64,000 nt of DNA from CAZQIC01 sp964593555. Lineage in GTDB: Bacteria; Bacteroidota; Bacteroidia; JAFLBG01. Made by a program: the position numbers and the translations under genes. The stretch spans positions 4,645-68,644 of the forward strand of contig CAZQIC010000009.1 of NCBI GenBank assembly GCA_964593555.1, read 5' to 3'. Of this stretch, positions 9,336-17,627 are shown piece by piece. The notes beneath the pieces are model-generated. The model was not told the origin of the DNA, did no database searches, and worked only from the letters and a program-made list of their open reading frames with translations. Numbering within the stretch: the first letter of the stretch is position 1; each line of letters starts with the position of its first letter.

Positions 9336-10022
9336 ATGAACACAGAACACAAAAAAGCACTTATTAGTTATTTATTCGATTTTATTTCGGACCAGCGAAA
9401 AAAAAGGTTCCTTGAAATAATTGAATACCGCACGCGTCATGTTACCGTTGTATTGGAGGATATTTTCCAGGCACAGAATGCCAGTGCGGTGCTCAGAACC
9501 TGTGACTGCTTTGGCATACAAGATGTGCATGCCATTGAAACAAAAAACAAATTTGATGTTAACCGGGATATCGCATTGGGCTCCACGCAATGGTTGAACT
9601 TATACAAACACAAAGGCGAAGGAAACAATACGATAAAATGTTTGAACACTCTAAAAGATAAAGGATACAAGATCATTGCCACATCACCATATAAAAATGG
9701 TCATACCATTGAGGAATTACCTCTTGACAATAAAACAGCACTTGTTTTTGGAACAGAGCTGGAAGGAATAACAGATGATGTAAAAAACATGGCGGATGGT
9801 TTTGTCACCGTGCCTATGTTTGGCTTTACAGAGAGTTTTAATATTTCTGTTTCGGCGGCACTTGCTTTATATACTCTCACCAACCGCCTTCACAAATCTG
9901 AGATAAAATGGCAACTGACCGATGAAGAAAAAGATGATATTCTTTTAAAATGGCAGCGCAACACTATTAATAAAGTGGAGTTGATTGAGAAGGAATTTTT
10001 GGAGAGGATGAACAGGCAATAA
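9336..10022 (+). CDS. trmH: SpoU/TrmH-family RNA 2'-O-methyltransferase
   Basis: 228 residues with the SPOUT knot. Motif 1 is NASAVLRTCDCFGIQDVHAI (about residues 49-68), motif 2 ALVFGTELEGIT and motif 3 VPMFGFTESFNISVSAALAL. The AdoMet-binding deep trefoil knot lies in motifs 2 and 3, and the N-terminal Arg-rich helix plus motif-1 Arg are the catalytic side. By family it methylates the ribose 2'-O of tRNA, most likely G18 (TrmH). The specific target is inferred from overall layout and length. Confidence 0.88.
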   Translation: MNTEHKKALISYLFDFISDQRKKRFLEIIEYRTRHVTVVLEDIFQAQNASAVLRTCDCFGIQDVHAIETKNKFDVNRDIALGSTQWLNLYKHKGEGNNTIKCLNTLKDKGYKIIATSPYKNGHTIEELPLDNKTALVFGTELEGITDDVKNMADGFVTVPMFGFTESFNISVSAALALYTLTNRLHKSEIKWQLTDEEKDDILLKWQRNTINKVELIEKEFLERMNRQ

Positions 10023-10032
10023 AAATATCCAT

Positions 10033-10650
10033 TTGAAAAACCTGCTAATTACATTTATTTCTTTTCTCCTTTTGTCCTGCTACCAAACAAATCAACAAAA
10101 GCAGAATGAAATTTACTATATCATCAAACACTATACTCAAACGCAAAACGATACTTCATACAAAGATGCCCCGCCTCCACCGCCACCACCGCCTGCCATT
10201 TTTTATTGTAACCACAATTTTATTTTAGTTGACACATCGAGAATTTTTTATCACAATAAGCATATCTTTTATTCTTGTCGATATAATTTGGAAGAAAACA
10301 AACCGCCAAGAATATTTCTAACACCAGATAGTATAATTGAAATAAACCCCAATGAGCTATTAGATTTTCTTACCACTATTATCCCGGATTCTATTGCAGT
10401 TAATGAAAAAATATTTGCGGCAATATCATCTCCAAAAGACACTATATACAACCGATCATTTAAAATTATTCGTGATTATTTTAAAAGTATGGGTTTGCGC
10501 AGACATTTAATAAGAAACTGGACCGAGGAAGAGCAATATGTCGTAACTGCAAAAATTGAGAAAAAACAATATGACGCTAATATGATAGATTGGAAAGTAG
10601 GATTCGTTGATCCTCTTGATACAGTTTTGAGCCCACCTTCTACTAGGTAG
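10033..10650 (+). CDS. Predicted lipoprotein with polyproline tract, unknown function
   Basis: 205 residues from a TTG start at 10033, 10 bp after trmH. The N terminus MKNLLITFISFLLLSC is a clear lipoprotein signal with the acylated Cys at about residue 16. Residues 46-55 contain eight consecutive Pro, which would need EF-P to translate. The rest has no recognised domain; it contains LLDFLTTIIPDSIAVNEKIF and several Tyr-rich strands. It is followed after 8 bp by another small lipoprotein-like gene, and the two may be a unit. Confidence 0.65.
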   Translation: MKNLLITFISFLLLSCYQTNQQKQNEIYYIIKHYTQTQNDTSYKDAPPPPPPPPAIFYCNHNFILVDTSRIFYHNKHIFYSCRYNLEENKPPRIFLTPDSIIEINPNELLDFLTTIIPDSIAVNEKIFAAISSPKDTIYNRSFKIIRDYFKSMGLRRHLIRNWTEEEQYVVTAKIEKKQYDANMIDWKVGFVDPLDTVLSPPSTR

Positions 10651-10691
10651 AAAACTCTATGTTATTGATAACAAATTTTAAAATTTGCATC

Positions 10692-11216
10692 TTGAAAAAC
10701 AAATTCTTTACAGCAATTATTATTGCTCTTTCATTCTTATCCTGCATTAACACCAAAAAAGACAACCGAAAAATTGCTGCGGCAGAAAAAGAGTGTTCAT
10801 TGAAAAAAGACATTGCAGGTCTCGATATACGTTTTTATGGCTATTTCAAATCAGAGGCCGATTCCATTAACATAAAAATTAAAAGAGGAAACCAGCTAGT
10901 AGAAAACTACAACGATAAAATTTCGGAGAAAATTGAAGATTCATTACGACATATGCGGCGATATGAAATTTCAAAAAATATTTTACTCACGGATACAGTT
11001 TTAATAAAAATAAAATCAGAGCCCGATAAAAAAATATATGATTTTAAATACCTGGTCCGACCACATTTTTCAATGACTACCAGGAATTGGGGCTGTGACT
11101 TTTATCAACTAACTATTGATGGAAGTACAAAGACAGGCAATCAAGTCAGCATCATAAAAAGCAGCTGGAAGAAACTTGAAAAGAAAGACTTTGGGAGCTA
11201 TTACAATCACCAATAA
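10692..11216 (+). CDS. Predicted small lipoprotein, unknown function
   Basis: 174 residues if started at the TTG at 10692; the open frame also allows an ATG at 10659, but only the TTG start gives a clean signal peptide (MKNKFFTAIIIALSFLSC). The mature region is Lys/Glu/Asp-rich with a helical segment (ENYNDKISEKIEDSLRHM) and a C-terminal beta-rich part (WGCDFYQLTIDGSTKTGNQV). No family is recognised. It is similar in layout to the preceding gene, and the pair is followed by the repeat-rich gap. Confidence 0.6.
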   Translation: MKNKFFTAIIIALSFLSCINTKKDNRKIAAAEKECSLKKDIAGLDIRFYGYFKSEADSINIKIKRGNQLVENYNDKISEKIEDSLRHMRRYEISKNILLTDTVLIKIKSEPDKKIYDFKYLVRPHFSMTTRNWGCDFYQLTIDGSTKTGNQVSIIKSSWKKLEKKDFGSYYNHQ

Positions 11217-11346
11217 CTAAGTTAACGTTGTGGACAAGTATGACTACTTCATATTTTTCTTCTTGCATTTTGCCTGCCTGCAAGTAGCCGTTTCGGCAAA
11301 GCCAGGCCTGACCAAAATAACGGCAAAAGTTAATTTGTAAAATAAG
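11217..11346. other. Intergenic stretch with degenerate nested hairpins
   Basis: No open reading frame is supported. TTTTGCC at 11268-11274 is inverted as GGCAAAA at 11322-11328, and GCCG-TTT-CGGC (11287-11297) forms a small inner hairpin. This leads into the tandem repeat units at 11347. It looks like a worn palindromic element rather than a promoter. Confidence 0.5.
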
Positions 11347-11606
11347 TAATTAAAATTCCGCCCCTACAGGGCTTAAACTTTCTTCTGTAATTTTTTTACC
11401 AAGATTTCGTCCCTACAGGACTTAGCTATAGGTTATGCAAAATTGTATTTTGTAATTAGATCAAAGCTCCAGAGGAGCGACATATTGGTAAAAACAAATG
11501 AAAAAAAACTTAAAACTCCGTAGGAGTGACATCCATTACCTCTACTTAAGATAACACAACACACGTTCTCGATACTTTCTGCTTCGCAGAAAACTCGAAC
11601 TGACAA
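11347..11606. repeat. Composite palindrome repeat, unit A of a tandem pair
   Basis: 260-bp unit repeated as unit B after a 27-bp spacer (period 287). It contains four short palindromes: GCCCCTACAGGGC (11360-11372), GTCCCTACAGGAC (11409-11421), GCTCCAGAGGAGC (11466-11478) and ACTCCGTAGGAGT (11515-11527). The first two carry, on the reverse strand, tails like ACGAAATCTTGGTAA; the last two carry forward tails like GCGACATATTGGTAA. The unit is therefore a REPIN-like arrangement, two copies reversed then two forward. It ends with a copy of the CTCGA...TCGAACTGAC repeat (11564-11606), interrupted by a TTTCTGCTTCGCAGAAA hairpin. Confidence 0.8.
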
Positions 11607-11633
11607 CGCACTGTTTTCAATTTGAAAAATAGT

Positions 11634-11893
11634 TAATTAAAATTCCACCCCTGCGGGGCTTAAACTTTCTTCCGTAATTTTTTTACCAAGATTTCGTCCC
11701 TACGGGACTTAGCTATAGGTTATGTAAAATAGTACTTTGTAATTAGATCAAAGCTCCAGAGGAGCGACATATTGGTAAAAAAGATGAAAAAAAACTTAAA
11801 ACTCCGTAGGAGTGACATCCATTACCTCCACTTAAGATAACGCAACACACGTTCTCGATACTTTCCGCTTCGCAGAAAAACTCGAATTGACAA
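11634..11893. repeat. Composite palindrome repeat, unit B of a tandem pair
   Basis: Second 260-bp copy of the preceding unit, aligned over its full length with few substitutions and only minor length shifts. Several changes preserve pairing in the palindromes; for example, CTACAGGG becomes CTGCGGGG in the first one. The open frame on the minus strand here (about 68 codons) lies within the repeat and is not taken as a gene. Confidence 0.8.
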
Positions 11894-12008
11894 GAGCATG
11901 CAACCCACATTTGAGATATTTCGCAGAAAACAAGTGAGTAAACTAACATTTCACTAAGTCAAAAGCTTGTTTCACTAATTCCCACTAGCAAATTATATAC
12001 ATCAAAAG

Positions 12009-12016
12009 TAATTTTG
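12009..12016 (+). promoter_or_regulatory. Possible -7 element for the rhodanese gene
   Basis: TAATTTTG fits TAnnTTTG and lies 24 bp before the ATG at 12040. No TTG is found 19-21 bp upstream, so this is tentative. Confidence 0.3.
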
Positions 12017-12039
12017 AAACATAACAAAAACGTTAAATC

Positions 12040-12708
12040 ATGAAAACTATAAATCTAAGTGTCCTATTTGCACTTACTCTAATAACCCAATCATTTATTT
12101 CCTCAAAAAAAATTAATGTTAAACCTGAAGAGAGATCTGACGTCATTTACAAGGGCAATTCAGTTTCAGATAGTGTTGAAATAAATAACATTCAGAAAAA
12201 ATCACAACAAAAGGCTGCACTGGTTGACTTTGAGGCTTACGATAAATTAGTAGATGAAGTTAAGGAACACAGAAAAAGTAGATTATTAAATTTTCAGGAA
12301 TTTATCAAAACAAGCAAGGAACAAAATGTAATTATTCTTGATACGCGTTCAGATTCTATGTATGCCAGCAAACATTTGAAAGGAGCTTTACACTTGAATT
12401 TTGCAGATTTTACTCAAGAAAATTTAGCAAAAATAATCCCTTCAACAGATTACAAAATATTGATTTATTGTAACAATAATTTTGCTGATGATCGCATCTA
12501 TTTTCCAACTAAAGCAGCTTTTCCAAAAGTTTCTTCTTCTATAACCAAGGACCAAAAGGCATTAACCTTAGCACTTAACATTCCAACCTATATTAATTTA
12601 TATGGGTATGGATACAAAAATGTATTCGAGTTAAATGAATTAGTAAGTGTCTTTTTTTCTGAAGCAGTATTTGAAGGCACTGAAGTGGCTAATACTGACT
12701 TTAAATAA
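12040..12708 (+). CDS. Secreted rhodanese-like domain protein
   Basis: 222 residues. An N-terminal signal peptide (about 1-22) is followed by a linker and a rhodanese-like domain at about residues 82-205. Features seen: VIILDTRSDSMYASKHLKGA (the usual DxR and H-x-x-GA motif) and ILIYCNNNFADDR with the active-site Cys at residue 144. Rhodaneses move sulfane sulfur, and many periplasmic ones have unknown acceptors. The catalytic loop is longer and less basic than in true thiosulfate sulfurtransferases, so the reaction is uncertain. It precedes the DUF4139 gene by 40 bp on the same strand. Confidence 0.8.
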   Translation: MKTINLSVLFALTLITQSFISSKKINVKPEERSDVIYKGNSVSDSVEINNIQKKSQQKAALVDFEAYDKLVDEVKEHRKSRLLNFQEFIKTSKEQNVIILDTRSDSMYASKHLKGALHLNFADFTQENLAKIIPSTDYKILIYCNNNFADDRIYFPTKAAFPKVSSSITKDQKALTLALNIPTYINLYGYGYKNVFELNELVSVFFSEAVFEGTEVANTDFK

Positions 12709-12748
12709 AGATTTAAGTAACACAATCCAAATTCTTTAAAATACCGAT

Positions 12749-14431
12749 ATGAAAAAAAACACCTTCACAGCTATCGCTACAGCTATTGCAATTGTTTGTT
12801 TCTCTTATGAAATGTTTTCTGAATCATCAAAAAAATATACACCTAAACTGCAAAGAGTAACTGTTTATTTACAAGGGGCGCATCTTTATTATAACGAAAG
12901 TGTAAACCTACAAGCAGGCAATAACGAAATTGTTTTTGAAAACATTTCACCTGATCTATCCGCGTCTTCTTTACAAGCAAGCTGTATAGAGGCAGTTGTT
13001 ATGGACATAAAACACAACCTTAAATACAAAGAGAAAATACCCGTTAGCCGTAAATACGATAGGGAGATTACAAGTATTTTAGATTCATTAGAAGAACTAA
13101 ATTACCTGATAAAGGACCTGGATAATAAATACCTGGTACTTACCACTGAAAAACAAATGTTACTTAACAACCGAATAATTAAGGGAGAACCTTTGAGAGA
13201 TTCTCTTCCATTATTACGCGATGGGATGTCTTTTTTAAAAGAAAAACTTAATTCAATTTATGAGCAGGAATTAAAAATTGAACGTACTAAAAGCAAAATT
13301 TTAAAGCAAAAATCGAAACTGAATACTCGTTATAATGCCCTTCTTTTACTTCAAAGCGGAACCGATAATTCCAATCCTGAAGCCACACAACCAATTCAAC
13401 AAGTCATTGTAACCCTTTATGCAGATGCCCCGATAATGGCTCAAATTAATTTCAACTATTTTGTTCAAACAGCTAATTGGATTCCAATTTATGACTTACA
13501 AGCAACTTCAGTAAATAAGAATATTCAAGTGAAATATTTTGCCAGCGTTACACAAAATACAAAATTGGAATGGACGAATGTTCCTTTGACAATAAGCACC
13601 AGCAATCCAAATGAGACAAATGTAAAACCCGAGCTCAGCCCTTGGTATTTAAACTTTGTAGAGTATTTGAAGAAATATCCTTCTGGATATTATAATGGCT
13701 TGTCAAACGTAATTATCCCCATACAAGGTGAGACCTTAATGGGTTTAAAAGATGAAAAAAAGAAAGAAGATTTGAAGAATGAATCCTATCTCAACAATTA
13801 TGTTCAAATCACAGAAAACTTAATACGAACTGAATATGAAATAAAAATGAAATACACTATCCCCGCTGATGGCAAAACACACAAAGTCTTAATTGATCAA
13901 AAAGAGATGCCAATGTCGATGCAATTTGCAGCTGCACCCAAAGTTTGTACAGATGCTTTTTTGGTAGCGAGAGTAACGAAATGGGAAGATATGAATATAA
14001 TACCGGGTAATGCCCGCATATATTTTGATGGAGGATACGTTGGTGAAATTTATTTAAACACCTCTACTACCACAGATACACTTAACATAGGTTTAGGACG
14101 AGATAAAAACATTGCACTTACCCGAAAAAAGATAAATGAAAATTATAAGACAAAAATAATTTCAGATGAAAAAATAGAAACAAGGACGATCGAATTAATG
14201 GTTCGCAATACCAAAAACATCCCTATTGAAATAATGATCGATGATCAAATACCTGTTGCAAGAGGCTCTGATGATATTAAAGTAGTTTTATTAAATAGTG
14301 ATGAAGCGAAATTAGATCCTGGTACTGGAAAACTAACGTGGAACAAAAAACTCAAATCAAAAGAGACCGAAAAAATCACATTTATTTATGAAATACGCTA
14401 TCCTAAAGGAAAGGTACTGGCGGGTTTATAG
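12749..14431 (+). CDS. DUF4139 (mucoidy inhibitor A-like) domain protein
   Basis: 560 residues with an N-terminal hydrophobic segment. The start of the mature part (RVTVYLQGAHLYYNESVNLQ) is the DUF4140 N-terminal beta domain. A coiled coil with heptad Leu/Lys pattern follows at about residues 105-200 (SLEELNYLIKDLDNKYLVL). From about 220 to the end is the DUF4139 beta-rich domain (ANWIPIYDLQATSVNKNIQV, ending ITFIYEIRYPKGK). The family includes Serratia-type MuiA proteins, and its molecular function is not established. It is probably cotranscribed with the rhodanese gene upstream. Length and domain order are normal for Bacteroidetes homologues. Confidence 0.85.
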   Translation: MKKNTFTAIATAIAIVCFSYEMFSESSKKYTPKLQRVTVYLQGAHLYYNESVNLQAGNNEIVFENISPDLSASSLQASCIEAVVMDIKHNLKYKEKIPVSRKYDREITSILDSLEELNYLIKDLDNKYLVLTTEKQMLLNNRIIKGEPLRDSLPLLRDGMSFLKEKLNSIYEQELKIERTKSKILKQKSKLNTRYNALLLLQSGTDNSNPEATQPIQQVIVTLYADAPIMAQINFNYFVQTANWIPIYDLQATSVNKNIQVKYFASVTQNTKLEWTNVPLTISTSNPNETNVKPELSPWYLNFVEYLKKYPSGYYNGLSNVIIPIQGETLMGLKDEKKKEDLKNESYLNNYVQITENLIRTEYEIKMKYTIPADGKTHKVLIDQKEMPMSMQFAAAPKVCTDAFLVARVTKWEDMNIIPGNARIYFDGGYVGEIYLNTSTTTDTLNIGLGRDKNIALTRKKINENYKTKIISDEKIETRTIELMVRNTKNIPIEIMIDDQIPVARGSDDIKVVLLNSDEAKLDPGTGKLTWNKKLKSKETEKITFIYEIRYPKGKVLAGL

Positions 14432-14499
14432 AAAAATCTTAAAATACAAGGCTGCAGCAAACGCTTCAGCTGGTAATATTTCAAAATAAAGATAATCTA

Positions 14500-16134
14500 C
14501 TATTTCTCCTCCTGCAAAAACGGATAACGATAATCAACCGGTGGTACAAAAGTTTCTTTGATTGTACGTGGAGAAACCCAACGTAATAAATTAATCATGG
14601 ATCCCGCTTTATCATTAGTACCGGAACCTCTGGCACCGCCAAATGGCTGCTGACCAACAACAGCGCCTGTAGGCTTATCATTGATGTAAAAATTACCTGC
14701 TGCATTCACTAGTTTTTTAGTGGCTAGTTCAATTGCATAACGATCCTGCGCAATGATACATCCTGTAAGTGCGTAAATAGAAGTGCCATCAAGAATTGTT
14801 AGTGTTTCTTCAAATTTATTTTCGTCATATACGTATAGCGTCAATACCGGACCAAATAACTCTTCACACATGGTCACGTACTTAGGATCCTTAACCAGAA
14901 TAATAGTTGGCTCAATAAAATATCCTTTTGATTTATCATAATTACCACCAGCAATTACTTCAACATCTTTATCTTTCTTAGCAGCATCAATATACTTCGC
15001 CAGCTTATCAAAAGATTTTTCATCGATCACCGCATTGATAAAATTTCCAAAGTCTTCAGGTGGTCCCATCTTAAATGATTTAAGATCTGCCAACACTTGT
15101 TCTTTCACAGCCGACCAAATATTAGAAGGAACGTACGCCCTTGAAGCAGCTGAACATTTTTGTCCCTGGTATTCAAACGCACCACGGGAAATTGCGGTAG
15201 CTACCACACTTGCATCCGCACTTTTATGTGCCATGATAAAATCTTTTCCACCTGTCTCCCCTACTATACGCGGATATGATTTATAAATTGCAATGTTCTC
15301 ACCTACTGTTTTCCAAATGCTTCTGAAAACTTCCGTTGATCCTGTAAAATGTATTCCCGCAAAATCAGGATGAGAAAAAATAACATCAGCCGCATCCGGG
15401 CCGGAAGGATAAATCAAATTGATCACACCATCAGGCACTCCTGCTTTTGTAAATATTTCCTTCAACACATTTGCAGAATAAATCTGAGTGTTGCTTGGTT
15501 TCCAAACCACCACATTGCCCATCATAGCGCAAGAAGTTGGAAGATTACCAGCGATCGCCGTAAAATTAAATGGAGTAAGTGCATAAATAAATCCTTCAAG
15601 AGGCCGCTGCTCTAACCTGTTCCAGATGCCGGGAGCCGAAGCAGGTTGCTGCTTGTAGATCTCCGTCATGTATTGAACATTAAAACGTAAAAAATCTATG
15701 ATCTCGCATGCAGAATCTATTTCGGCTTGGTATGCGCTTTTTGATTGACCCAACATCGTTGCTGCATTCAACTTCGCTCTGTAAGGACCTGCAATTAATT
15801 CAGCCGCTTTTAAAAATATACTTGCCCTGTGTTCCCATGAAAGTTTTTCCCACTGAGGCTTAGCAGCTAATGCCGCATCGATCGCCTGCTTCACATGCGA
15901 CTTATCACTTTTATGATAATGCGCCAGTAAATGTTTATGATCATGCGGAGGAGAAAGAGGCATTTTATTATTTCCTCTTACTTCTTTACCACCAATATAC
16001 ATGGGGATGTCCAATTGCACTTTGCGCAATTCGGTTAACATATTTTTCAGCTCTTTGCGCTCAGCACTTCCGGGAGCATAATTTTTTACCGGCTCGTTAT
16101 GAGCAACCGGAACATTAAAAAAACCTTTAGGCAT
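14500..16134 (-). CDS. pruA: L-glutamate gamma-semialdehyde (1-pyrroline-5-carboxylate) dehydrogenase
   Basis: 544 residues, the length of monofunctional P5C dehydrogenases. It oxidises glutamate semialdehyde to glutamate with NAD in proline and arginine breakdown. The aldehyde-dehydrogenase fold shows FNFTAIAGNLP, the NAD-binding GSTEVFRSIWK, the catalytic Glu in VGETGGKDF and the catalytic Cys in YQGQKCSAASR; the C-terminal PFGGARGSGTND also fits this subfamily. No PutA-type proline dehydrogenase domain is attached. It sits alone, convergent with the DUF4139 gene. The arginase-family enzyme at 8205 could feed the same pathway, but that link is inference. Confidence 0.95.
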   Translation of the reverse strand: MPKGFFNVPVAHNEPVKNYAPGSAERKELKNMLTELRKVQLDIPMYIGGKEVRGNNKMPLSPPHDHKHLLAHYHKSDKSHVKQAIDAALAAKPQWEKLSWEHRASIFLKAAELIAGPYRAKLNAATMLGQSKSAYQAEIDSACEIIDFLRFNVQYMTEIYKQQPASAPGIWNRLEQRPLEGFIYALTPFNFTAIAGNLPTSCAMMGNVVVWKPSNTQIYSANVLKEIFTKAGVPDGVINLIYPSGPDAADVIFSHPDFAGIHFTGSTEVFRSIWKTVGENIAIYKSYPRIVGETGGKDFIMAHKSADASVVATAISRGAFEYQGQKCSAASRAYVPSNIWSAVKEQVLADLKSFKMGPPEDFGNFINAVIDEKSFDKLAKYIDAAKKDKDVEVIAGGNYDKSKGYFIEPTIILVKDPKYVTMCEELFGPVLTLYVYDENKFEETLTILDGTSIYALTGCIIAQDRYAIELATKKLVNAAGNFYINDKPTGAVVGQQPFGGARGSGTNDKAGSMINLLRWVSPRTIKETFVPPVDYRYPFLQEEK

Positions 16135-16373
16135 ATACTTCTATTTTATATACAAAAGTAATGAAAGCTTCCGGTTAGAAAAAGAAAGAAATCAAGATCT
16201 GACTTACAAGATTGCAATAAAAAAAAATGGTTCTTCCGGTCAATTAGGAATAATTTAACAATCAAATAAACAGCTTTTAAAACCTGAACATTGCTTTCGT
16301 TCAGGGACAACAGATTTAAAAATAAATGAATACCTAAAAATTCAATGAAAAAACCACTAACGTCGTTTTATGT

Positions 16374-16889
16374 ATGATTACAACTGTTATAACCATACTT
16401 ACGTCATGCAAAAAAGAGGAAGCTAAAACTACACCAGATCAATCCTCTATTAAAATTGCTACAGCGATACCCATAGATTCTAATTCGTTCTTTATTTCGG
16501 GAGGCGCATTCAGCAATACATATGTAGATTTGAATGACTCTTCTATGGGAAATTATTTTGACAGTACTGTCTTTGGCGGCTTGTATGATATTACCGATTT
16601 AAGATCCATCAGATATAGTACCTATGATCAGTTTTATATGGATATCCAAGGTTGTAATTCACTGGGCACTTATACAATCAGTTCGGCCTTAGGAAATGCA
16701 AGTGGCCTTATAATATCAGTAAACGGATTATCACTTTCATCAAGTTCTACAACGACAAACATTACTGTTAACATAACCCAATTCGGAAATGTAGGCCAAA
16801 AAATAATTGGCACATACTTAGGCAGTATCATTGATGGGTTAACCACTTACACGTTAACTGGTGGACAGTTTTCTATACGGAGGCAATAG
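16374..16889 (+). CDS. Predicted lipoprotein, signal peptide split by a one-base frame problem
   Basis: 171 residues from the ATG at 16374. The visible N terminus MITTVITILTSC has the lipoprotein hydrophobic core and Cys but lacks the positive n-region. An ATG at 16345 begins MKKPLTSFYV and stops at 16375. Adding one A to the six-A tract at 16348-16353 would join both parts as MKKTTNVVLCMITTVITILT, followed by the lipobox Cys. The mature protein is Ser/Thr/Asn-rich and beta-like (SGLIISVNGLSLSSSS, TLTGGQFSIRR), with no known family. The gene may be a recent frameshift, a phase-variable gene or a sequencing slip. Confidence 0.65.
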   Translation: MITTVITILTSCKKEEAKTTPDQSSIKIATAIPIDSNSFFISGGAFSNTYVDLNDSSMGNYFDSTVFGGLYDITDLRSIRYSTYDQFYMDIQGCNSLGTYTISSALGNASGLIISVNGLSLSSSSTTTNITVNITQFGNVGQKIIGTYLGSIIDGLTTYTLTGGQFSIRRQ

Positions 16890-16943
16890 TGGTCAAATAA
16901 TAAAATACTCGCAGAAGAAAAGAATAAAAAAAAGAAAGAAAAC

Positions 16944-17336
16944 TTAATTCAGCCTTGCAGGCATCATGAGTTCAAACTCAGGAATATTTACATAAAACTG
17001 GGCACCATCCATCTCACGCATCATCAGATATGTTCCATTCATTTTACCAATATCGGTATTTAAATTACAAGCCGATTCATATTCATAAACTTCACCGGGA
17101 GTAAGTACAGGCTGCTGGCCAACTACACCTTCACCCTCAACTTCTCTATACTCGCTGCATGAATCAAAAATGAACCAATGCCTCCGCAGTAACTTAACCA
17201 CATACTCACTATTATTTTCAATAATTACCCGGTAAGAGAACAAAAAGTATCTCTGATCAGGGTTGGAGTGGTCATACTGAAACTCAGCCTGAACTGTTAC
17301 TTTGACTCCGTGGGTCACTAAGGTTACTGTTTGCAT
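16944..17336 (-). CDS. apaG: ApaG-domain protein
   Basis: 130 residues, full length for ApaG, a fibronectin type III-like beta sandwich. Conserved parts: VKVTVQAEFQYDHSNPDQ, YFLFSYRVIIENNS, LLRRHWFIFDSCSEYREVEG, VVGQQPVLTPGEVYEYESAC and MNGTYLMMREMDG. The E. coli homologue is linked to Co2+/Mg2+ resistance, but the biochemical role is unsettled. It has no close operon partner here. Confidence 0.93.
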   Translation of the reverse strand: MQTVTLVTHGVKVTVQAEFQYDHSNPDQRYFLFSYRVIIENNSEYVVKLLRRHWFIFDSCSEYREVEGEGVVGQQPVLTPGEVYEYESACNLNTDIGKMNGTYLMMREMDGAQFYVNIPEFELMMPARLN

Positions 17337-17627
17337 AACTCTTTAGTTTTTACAAGTATAATTACTGCATTTGCCAATTTTGGAAACCCGATCGAATACT
17401 TATTAACATTCATATCAACATTTCCTACTATTAAGACGTATTACCCTAACCAAAAGTTGCCATCATTTAAAGAGTGGTTACTAAAATAAAATGAACGGTT
17501 GAATTACAGAATAAAAGGGAAAGGCCATTCAGACATGTAATATGGGCTATAAAGTAGATTTAAACGACCGTTTTTACAATGGTATCTTGGAAACAAGCAT
17601 TGAGTGTGTTATTTTTTAATAATCCCT
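17337..17627. other. Intergenic region without recognised features
   Basis: 291 bp between the divergent apaG and the kelch-like cargo gene. It holds no open frame of note, no strong hairpin and no complete TTG/TAnnTTTG pair that I could find. Promoters for both neighbours should lie here. Confidence 0.4.

Noticed and set aside
11347..11893. CRISPR array
   Set aside because: Only two long copies, repeats far above CRISPR length, no regular spacers and no cas genes nearby; the content is palindromic.
11743..11949. Small minus-strand gene of about 68 codons
   Set aside because: It lies in repeat unit B and adjoining DNA, reads through hairpins and has no recognisable domain or start context.
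14432..14499. Terminator between the DUF4139 and pruA genes
   Set aside because: GCTGCAGC...GCTTCAGC gives only a weak, interrupted stem with no T-run on either strand.
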